Source: Anaeramoeba flamelloides (lineage: Eukaryota; Metamonada; Anaeramoebidae). From it: a stretch of DNA of 64,000 bases. Below the pieces are notes generated by a model, which worked only from the letters and a program-made list of their open reading frames with translations, ran no database searches and had not been told where the DNA came from. The stretch lies in NCBI GenBank assembly GCA_027625915.1, contig JANTQA010000070.1, forward strand, positions 5,399,001-5,463,000. The letters are read 5' to 3'. Of this stretch, positions 57,004-64,000 are shown piece by piece (positions within the stretch are counted from its first letter, which is position 1; each line of letters starts with the position of its first letter). The position numbers and the translations under genes were made by a program.

Positions 57004-57630
57004 AAATAAAAAAATCTTCCAATAAATCTAATAGCAAATTCAAAAAAAAAATCCCCTCTTGAAATAACAAAACAAAGTAAAAATTTCGATAATTACCTAA
57101 ACAAAACTCACTTTTAATACTATTTTTTTAAATGAATTATAGTTTTTAAAAGTCTGATCCATTTTTTTTATTTTTCAAAAGTTCAAAAAACAACATATTT
57201 CTAAATTATTTCAAAAAAATTATTTTCTTTAACCGAAAATTGAAATCTTATTGCCTGTAAACGAAAATGTACTAAAAATACACTTTTAAAATAAAACTAA
57301 AAGTTCTATAATAATCTAGTTTAAAAAGTCTACTAAATTACAAAAAAAAAATTACAATAATTATTTAAAACTTTAAAAAAAATATAATTTTTTGATTCAA
57401 AGAACAAATCGAATCAATTATTTTTTCTTTTTGTTAAACAAAAAAAATATACGAGATTAAAACTAAAAAATCATTAAATTAAAAAGGTTTCCCAAAATAC
57501 TTTTTTTAAATCCCTGGAAAGTCAACTCATAATCTAAAAAAAGAATTTTGAATTTGATATTTTATAATCAATAATTAACTAAACCCAATCTTATTTTTTT
57601 CAATGAGTCATTACCAACCCAAAGATTAAA
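57004..57630. other. Non-coding AT-rich stretch
   Basis: Nothing recognised. Confidence 0.35.
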
Positions 57631-59312
57631 TAGAGGTTTTGATGATAACATATATTATCTTGATATTAACAATAAAATTGCTATAATTTAAAAAAATCGC
57701 GATTAGTCCAAGTTTATTGCGATACTCAACATTATCGCGATATTCATCATTATGGCGAAAAAATGAAAAATTATTTTTTTGAGATGACCTTCAAAAAATC
57801 TCTTGATTTTTACAACACTTTTCCCCTTTCATAAATGTTTGAAAGTGTTTGTAAGTGCTGTGTACTGCCTTCAAGTGTTTGAAAGTTTTAAAAGACAGAA
57901 AACTTTTATAAAGGGAATGATTTTTGTTTGTAATGGAAACAGAAAATTTTTTTCTTTTCATTTTTTTTTTTTAATAAAATATCAAATCTCACCAAATTTT
58001 ATGATCAAACTAATAATTACCCATTGCAACAATAAACTTGAATATAAGATAGATATGTTTTCTTACAATGGAGTTTTTACATTCACCAATTATTAAGATT
58101 TTTTGGATTTATCTTCTTGTTCTTTTTCTTCTTCTTTAAGCATCTCTGTATTCGATGGAAAACATAATTAGAGCTTAGAGGTTTTTGTTTGATCGATCAT
58201 AAAATAAGAAGGAAAATTATTCTTTATTCTTTTTGGTTATTTAAAATTGTGATCATCTGGCAAGGTTGTTGTGAAAGCTTTTGAAACTTTATCCAACCCT
58301 TTTTTAGCTTTTTGAGAATTTTGAAAATGTTTTAACCCAAGATCACATTCTTTAAAGAACGGATAAAGGGTTGGTTATTTTATTTGGTCTTTTATTCAAC
58401 TCAATTCCCAACACCACGATTAACTGAAAAAAATATTTATTTCTATTTATTTCTTATTGTTGTTGACATTAAAGGACTGATAGGTTTGTCAAACAAATAA
58501 AATGAAAACACAATAAAACTCTTTGATTTGATCCTTGATTGGATCAAGTATCTTTTTTGTTGTTTTTTCAAAGAATTACTTTTTTTCACCTAACTGTTGA
58601 GAGAAAAATGTTGGACACAGAAAAATGGTTGGACACCATTTTTAATTGGGAACATTACTGAAATTGAAAATCAAATCCTATTGATAACTAGGTGAATTTT
58701 ATATAAATCCAGGTTTAAAGGTGTTAAAAGTTCATTAATCTGTGGTTTGTGGAGAATACTCATTTGAATGGTTGATAACTCAAGTAGATCATGCTATTTT
58801 AACAAAAACCCAAGTTTTAGTAAAGTTTACTATTAATTCTGAAAATGGTAATTTTTAAACTTGATTTAGATTATAAGAGATAAGGTTTTGAAAAAGTAGA
58901 ATTACATTAAACGTTATTCTAATAAGTAGATTATTGTTATTTTCTTTAGTTATTTCACAAATGATTGAAATTAAAAATCATTTTCAGTAATGTTCCCAAT
59001 TAAAAATGCTGTCCAACCATTTTTCTGTGTCCAACATTTTTCTCTCTACAGTAATTTATTTTTTGATCAAAAAAAATTTTTTTGTTTAAATATTTCTCAA
59101 TTAACCCAAAAATAGATCAACTATTTTATCGCAATTACTTTTTAATCGCGATATTTTGGCATTTATCACGATTTTATAGAATTATCACGATTTGTTATAT
59201 TATTGCTATAATATTGAATAGCGCGATTTTCTGATATATCGCGATTTGAGGGAAATTATTGTGTTTTTTGTAACTTTATTGTGAATTAAGTATGTTATCA
59301 TCAAAACCTCTA
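57631..59312. mobile_element. TA-flanked TIR element with CGCGAT subterminal motifs
   Basis: Exact 20-bp terminal inverted repeats GAGGTTTTGATGATAACATA at 57633 and, inverted, at 59291-59310, each flanked by TA. Subterminal zones hold repeated ATCGCGAT/ATCGCAAT/TATCACGATT motifs (57695-57750 and 59120-59250), as in transposase-binding arrays. No transposase is visible; a 97-residue frame (57803-58096) has no family signature. A pogo-type element (58594-59051) is nested in the right part. Confidence 0.8.
58594..59051. mobile_element. Pogo-type element without transposase, copy 3 (nested)
   Basis: ~70-bp near-perfect TIRs: CTGTTGAGAGAAAAATGTTG..., with GGACACAGAAAAATGG and TTTTTAATTGGGAACATTAC matched at the right end. 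Flanked by TAA on both sides. Nested in the CGCGAT element. Confidence 0.8.
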
Positions 59313-60512
59313 ATATATCTAATAGAATGTACAATTATTTCTCAATTTTTTGAAGATTTTCAACAAGTTAAACTAAATTCAAATACATATTTCTAATTAA
59401 AAAAAAAAAAAAGATATTATCAAATAACTGATTTTAATACATACAGTTACTTGTTTATACTCTTGTTATTTGAAAAGGGATATTGAATAATCTTTTAAAT
59501 TTCAAAAACTATTTAATAAATATTTGTGAATAAAAGAAATGATCAATTTTTTTAGATCTTCCAAGGATTTAATATTTGATTTATTTTTATTCTATTTTTT
59601 AAAATAAGATTAAAGTTTCAATGGTTACTTGTTCGTAAAGACTCTCGGAAATTACTAAAAGTGAGATTTCTTCAAAATACAATTGTTTTGTGGAATTTTT
59701 TTTTTCTAATTTGATCCAAAAACCCAAACAAAAAAGGATCTTGATCTTTTGACTGAAACATAATTGGTTAAAATGAACTTTTTTTAAAATGATAACTCAT
59801 TTCTCCAAAGTTGATAAATGAAGTTGATCTATTGGGTTTATTATACCCAAATGTAAATAATTACTCTATTATCTTTTAGGATAAGAAAAAATAAATAAGA
59901 GTTACTAGTTCCTTAAACTTAAATGGGTTAACAATCTCATAAACTGGGAAATGTGTGAACTTTTTGCAATTAAAAACTTTTCAAGAGATTCTAAACTCGT
60001 TTTACTTTTAAAAAACCACTGTGTTGGTTTGTTTCCGAATGATCTAAATCAATGTGACACCCTTAAAAAGATCTTTTATTTTTCTTGTTAAAAAATATCG
60101 ATCCAGATCAGCAGTATAGATTTGCATCCATATATATTATTCGTACAATTGGGTAATTCGCAATTGAAAGATTTCTCGTGGTTCACCACAATTTAGTAAT
60201 GAACAACTAAGAAAGATTTGTGATTTAGAATACGTTTTTTTTAGCAAATCAAAAAAAAGATAAAAATAACTATCTTTTGTTCGAGAAAGGGGAGTGTTTC
60301 ATAAAAAAATTTTGTTTAATGGTACCGTCATTAAATTATATTTGGAAACTACTCAACTACTTCATCTTCATCGAAAACCAGGCTTGGAAAAGTCTTAATA
60401 AAAATTGTTTACTGACGAATTACGATTCTTGTTGTGTGTTTGTTATTTCTTTTTAAAAAAATTCTTTAAAACGACTCAAAATTTTTATTTCCAAAAAGTT
60501 TGTTTTATCAAA
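59313..60512. other. Non-coding AT-rich stretch
   Basis: No gene recognised. Patches with mixed composition (60100-60400) show no long frame. Confidence 0.35.
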
Positions 60513-60638
60513 ATGTTTTGTTCACAAAACCGTTCTGAACAAAGTTTCGAAATTAGCTTACACACCAAAAATTACTCAAACATTGATCAAACCTTTCAAA
60601 TAAAATTCGAAAAAATTAATTATCAACAAAAAATTTAG
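60513..60638 (+). CDS. Possible 41-residue ORF
   Basis: MFCSQNRSEQSFEISLHTKN... ending in TAG. Composition is more coding-like than its surroundings, and it lies 240 bp upstream of the small acidic gene on the same strand. No family; may be chance. Confidence 0.2.
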   Translation: MFCSQNRSEQSFEISLHTKNYSNIDQTFQIKFEKINYQQKI

Positions 60639-60877
60639 AAAAAATTTCTTTTTTTATTAATAAACGTATACTTTTGTTGAGCCCATACAAACTTTTGACT
60701 TTGTTAATTCTCACTTCTTTTGTTACTTTGCAAGGTTTTTTTTTGAACTTTTTCATAGTTTTTTTTTTTATTTTTTTTTAGTGCACTTTTTATTAAAAAA
60801 AAATAATCAAGAAAGAAAAAAAAAAAAATTAAATTTATTTTTTGTTTATATCGATCACAAAATCCCATATTTCCCTT

Positions 60878-61279
60878 ATGTTTTCAATAACAAGTACTTT
60901 TCAACAAAACCAAACACCCAAAGATCACTCTTTTACACAAGTGTCTGTCTTTGAAGAAGACTCACGCTTTGAAAGCATTGAATTCGAAAGTGAAAGCGAA
61001 GAATGCTTCAACTTTCAGATCGACAGCCGAATGATCAACAACGAAGAACAGAACGAACAAGGACAAATGATTATTGAAGAATCTGAAATGAACGAAACAA
61101 GCTGTAAAGAAATCGCACGCAATTTCTTCGTCAAAGAAAAACTTCAAGAAGAATTACACGAAGAACAAATACAATTAAATTATATCCTTGAACAAAAACA
61201 AAAAAACAATTTTTTAAAAGAAAAAAGATTTAATTCCAACACATCCGATCAAACAAACAAACTATCTTTGTTGAACTGA
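60878..61279 (+). CDS. Small acidic protein of unknown function
   Basis: 133 residues from MFSITSTFQQNQTP. Rich in Glu/Ser (FEEDSRFESIEFESESEE), then a likely coiled-coil C-terminal half (KEKLQEELHEEQIQLNYILEQKQKN). Codon content and G+C stand out from the flanks, and long T- and A-rich tracts precede the ATG. The frame extends 12 codons upstream to a TTG, which is not taken as the start. No transmembrane segment or known domain seen. Confidence 0.6.
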   Translation: MFSITSTFQQNQTPKDHSFTQVSVFEEDSRFESIEFESESEECFNFQIDSRMINNEEQNEQGQMIIEESEMNETSCKEIARNFFVKEKLQEELHEEQIQLNYILEQKQKNNFLKEKRFNSNTSDQTNKLSLLN

Positions 61280-61858
61280 TCGCCTCATCCTAATTTATTG
61301 GACTTCAGTTGTAATGTTTTTTGTTTCATAAATTTGGAAAATGGGCATTACACATTTTTTGTTGGAGTAAAATAAAAACCTTATCATTTTGCCTTGTGAA
61401 ATTAATCCTTTTCCAACTTTTATTTTGTCTTTTTTTTTTTTTTTTAATTTTTTTCAAAAACTTTTTCAAATTCTTTTTTGCGTGAAGTTAATTGATCTGT
61501 TGTCTTTTGTTTTCTCTCCAAAAAACCTCATTGACTTTTTCTAAGATTAGAACTTTTACAATGCTTTTTCCCTTTAAGTTGGAATGTGCTTGGAAGTTTT
61601 GTAAATTATCTTCAAGTCTTTGAAAGACACAAGCCTTCAAAAAAAGTCGTGTGATTTTTTGTTGTTTAAAAAATTTTTGATTATTTTTTTTTGTTGTAAG
61701 GACTCTCTGAATTTTCTGGAAGTGAACACCTTTTGTGACGAAAATTACATTTCTTAAATTTAAAGTATGTTGATACAAGAAATCTTGTTAAAATTTGAGT
61801 TCTTTTTTGGTTTTTTCGAAATTTTTGTAATTGGGTAAAATCCTTTCCACAATCCTAA
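61280..61858. other. 3' flank of the small acidic gene
   Basis: AT-rich. A 96-residue minus-strand frame (61488-61778) shows no domain and is not supported as a gene. Confidence 0.3.
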
Positions 61859-62731
61859 CTGTTGCGGAAAAAAATTGGGATGAGGAAAAAAAAGGGACGA
61901 TTATTTGGTCAAAAATTAAAAAATTAATTGAAAACAGTAGTAAGACAGATCAAAACCAACAGAATTTTTTCAAGATAATAGGAATCTAAATGGGGGTTAA
62001 AGTCTTTTAAGAAGTAAAGTATCTAACGTATTTTACTGTGATTTCAATTTCATCAAGATTTTTAAAGAATAATGCTGTTAAAATCAATTTTGTAGAATAG
62101 AATTAAATCTTAATAGAAATGATATATTATCACAATTTTTTATCTTTTCCATTTTAAATGTTATTTTAAAAATAAGAATTTCCTGGATTAATTCTTTGAC
62201 TTTTAAATTTATTTCTTTGCACCTTTAATCTTTAATCTTTATATTCAATACTATTTTAAAAAAATAAAGTTTTTAGGTTCTCTTAAGATTTACTATGAAA
62301 AATCGAAAAATTAGAAATTGGTGATTTTTACATTAGCTTTATCTTAATAAAAAATAGAGTTTTATCCTGTACTCACAAAATAACCCAAAGTAAATATTAA
62401 GGATTATCTCTGAAAATTGTAATTTACCAAATATAAATTGTGTAAAAAAATGTACTTTTTACTCTTTTTTACCACTTTTTACAATTAAAAAATAAGAATT
62501 TGATTTTTATAGCATTCTTCTTTAAACTATCTTGATGTAATTGAAATAAAGAAAATATAAGTTTGGCACTATGTTTATTAAATGCTTTTAAACTCAATTT
62601 GGAAACTTATTATCTTTTATTAATTCTGGAGGTTTTGGTTCTGTCCTAATACTGTTTTCAATTAAATTTTTTAATTTTTGACAAAATAATCGTCCCTTTT
62701 TTTTCCTCATCCCAATTTTTTTCCACAACAG
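61859..62731. mobile_element. Pogo-type element without transposase, copy 4
   Basis: ~88-bp near-perfect TIRs: CTGTTGCGGAAAAAAATTGG, then GATGAGGAAAAAAAAGGGAC, GATTATTTGGTCAAAAATT and GAAAACAGTA, all mirrored at the right end. Flanked by TAA on both sides. ~870 bp, no coding frame. Confidence 0.8.
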
Positions 62732-63150
62732 TAATGTGGAATTTATCTTCAAAAGTTTCTAAAATCAAAATACTCTTCCCACACATCCTTTACAGTTCAT
62801 ATTCGAATATTATAGAATCGATGAAAATGATTTAAATACATTTTCCAAAAAAGTAGAAAGCAATAAAAGTAAAAATAAAAAAAAAATATATTTTTTTGTA
62901 TTTAACTAGATTTGCGTCATGAATCTGGAAAATTTCTTTATCTTTTTATGTTTTTTTTTTGATTTTCTGAAAATACCCAAAAAAACCAAACAAAATTACC
63001 ACTATTTCTTATCTTGTCTAAACAATTAAATTTTAAATATTTATTTCAATGAAAATTTATTTGAAACCCCTTTTAAAAAAATCTCTTTGATAAAGGTTCT
63101 TCAGGATTAAGTAAAAAACTTGAAGGGTAGTTACCAAAGTAAAAAATAAT
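62732..63150. other. Non-coding AT-rich stretch
   Basis: Nothing recognised. Confidence 0.35.
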
Positions 63151-63350
63151 TACAGTCATTTCAACTTTTAAGGTACAAACTTTCAGGGAAATTTAAAGTA
63201 CAAAAAAATCTCAAATTAAGGAACAAAATTTGTAATTTTTATTCTTACAATTTATTTTACTAGAATTTCAATTTTGTGCTTTAATTTGAGTTTTTTTGGT
63301 ACCTTAAATCTTGTTTAAAGTTTGTGTACGAAAAGTGGAATTGATGTTTA
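63151..63350. mobile_element. Palindromic MITE, old type, copy W
   Basis: Left TACAGTCATTTCAACTT; the right end is decayed (GTGGAATTGATGTTTA). The iterons are mutated (AAGGTACAAA, AAAGTACAAA). One of the oldest copies here. Confidence 0.8.
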
Positions 63351-64000
63351 GAAATTTTGAAAAACAAAGATTTTAAAAATTGAAATTCATTCTTCATGGA
63401 ATATTTTTACATATAATGAAAAGTAAATTTTGCCTTTATTCAAAATATTTATAGACAAATTAAAACATCAAATCGTAAAAAAACAGTTTACTATTTACTC
63501 TCAAACCTCTCCTCAGTATATTTATAAACTTCAGTAATTCCAGGTTTTTTTCACACAAATTATTAAAATAATCTCAAATTGATTTTAGTTTTAAAGTAAT
63601 AAATTTGTCTATCCCGATAAATAAAAATCTAAATATTGAGAAAAAACAAACAGTGTTAATTTTTTTCTAACAATTGAAAATAATATAATAAATTACCATT
63701 TATAATTATATATATATATATATTGAACACCAAATATAACAATCCATATTTTTGGTGGTAGATGGATTTATATAAAAGTGAAAAATCAATTAAAACAGTT
63801 TGATAGATCCTCAAAGTAGGAGAAGGTAAAATTGTAAACTATTTATGATTTTTATGGATTTTTATTGAAAATTAAAAAAAAAATCATCGATCAAACAAAT
63901 TTCTATATTTTTACTATAATTTTCAAAAGTTCTTCCAAATTTTTTGTTTCCAGAGAGTTTAAATTCAATAACATTAATTTTATATCCCAATTTGACACAT
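63351..64000. other. Non-coding AT-rich stretch to window end
   Basis: No gene; short (TA)n near 63707-63722. Confidence 0.35.

Noticed and set aside
57803-58096. 97-residue frame as a gene
   Set aside because: Lies inside a TIR element, has no domain, and its Phe/Lys-rich composition is that of AT-rich non-coding DNA.
61488-61778. 96-residue minus-strand frame
   Set aside because: Low-complexity composition and no domain or splice context; overlaps the 3' flank of the acidic gene.
1-64000. Ciliate origin suggested by IES-like ends
   Set aside because: All host genes end in TAA or TGA with no in-frame reassigned stops, and introns and gene style are amoeba-like.

Overview
The window looks like nuclear DNA from an AT-rich, TE-rich free-living amoeboid protist. 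An Anaeramoeba-like or other amoebozoan-type genome is the best guess; this is inference from style, not a database match. The supporting signs are very high A+T, long poly-Q, poly-N, poly-D and poly-K tracts, spliceosomal GT-AG introns, an LRR-BTB protein with low-complexity inserts, Furry, LIM and RPA genes, and TAA and TGA used as stops (so not a ciliate with a reassigned code). About seven host loci occupy roughly 16 kb of coding sequence; most of the rest is mobile-element sequence.

Host genes: a 5'-truncated Furry-type cell-morphogenesis protein (1-6971, +); a double ubiquitin-like protein with a Cys-rich tail (15343-16314, -); an LRR/ankyrin-like/BTB-like protein (19729-22137, -); a four-exon two-LIM protein with a 5.06-kb last intron (37814-43681, +); the large subunit of replication protein A in two exons (44406-46432, -), convergent with the LIM gene; a CH-like coiled-coil protein (52385-53839, -); and a small acidic protein (60878-61279, +). 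They do not form a pathway. Cytoskeleton or cell shape (Furry, LIM, CH/coiled coil) and ubiquitin signalling recur as themes.

Mobile DNA falls into several layers. (1) A family of ~200-bp near-perfect palindromes, bounded by TA and ending TACAGTCAGTT...AACTGACTGTA, has 24 recognisable copies. Seven old copies (TTCCAC type) are scattered in non-coding DNA. Sixteen young full-length copies (TTTCAC type) and one half copy lie only inside or at the end of two other transposons: a pogo/Tigger-like transposase (23.55-25.52 kb) and an endonuclease-RT non-LTR retrotransposon (26.2-34.97 kb). At 13 of the 14 coding junctions I traced, removing the palindrome plus one TA rejoins the host ORF in frame. 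(2) Pogo-type TIR elements lacking a transposase lie at 46.6, 54.6, 58.6 and 61.9 kb. (3) Two 5'-truncated copies of a second LINE each have a 16-bp target-site duplication (10.15-11.0 and 50.8-51.9 kb). (4) Elements beginning TTAAGGG lie at 17.2, 38.9-41.0 and 41.7 kb, two of these blocks sitting inside the LIM intron. (5) A 1.68-kb TA-flanked TIR element rich in CGCGAT motifs lies at 57.6-59.3 kb.

The most interesting signal is the palindrome family. Its TA boundaries and TACAGTCA ends match the consensus of ciliate internal eliminated sequences and Tc1/mariner termini, and its arms carry three AAGGCACAA iterons each. It saturates TE coding sequence while sparing host exons. Simple nested MITE insertion is the default explanation; precise somatic excision or RNA-level removal are alternatives that can be tested.
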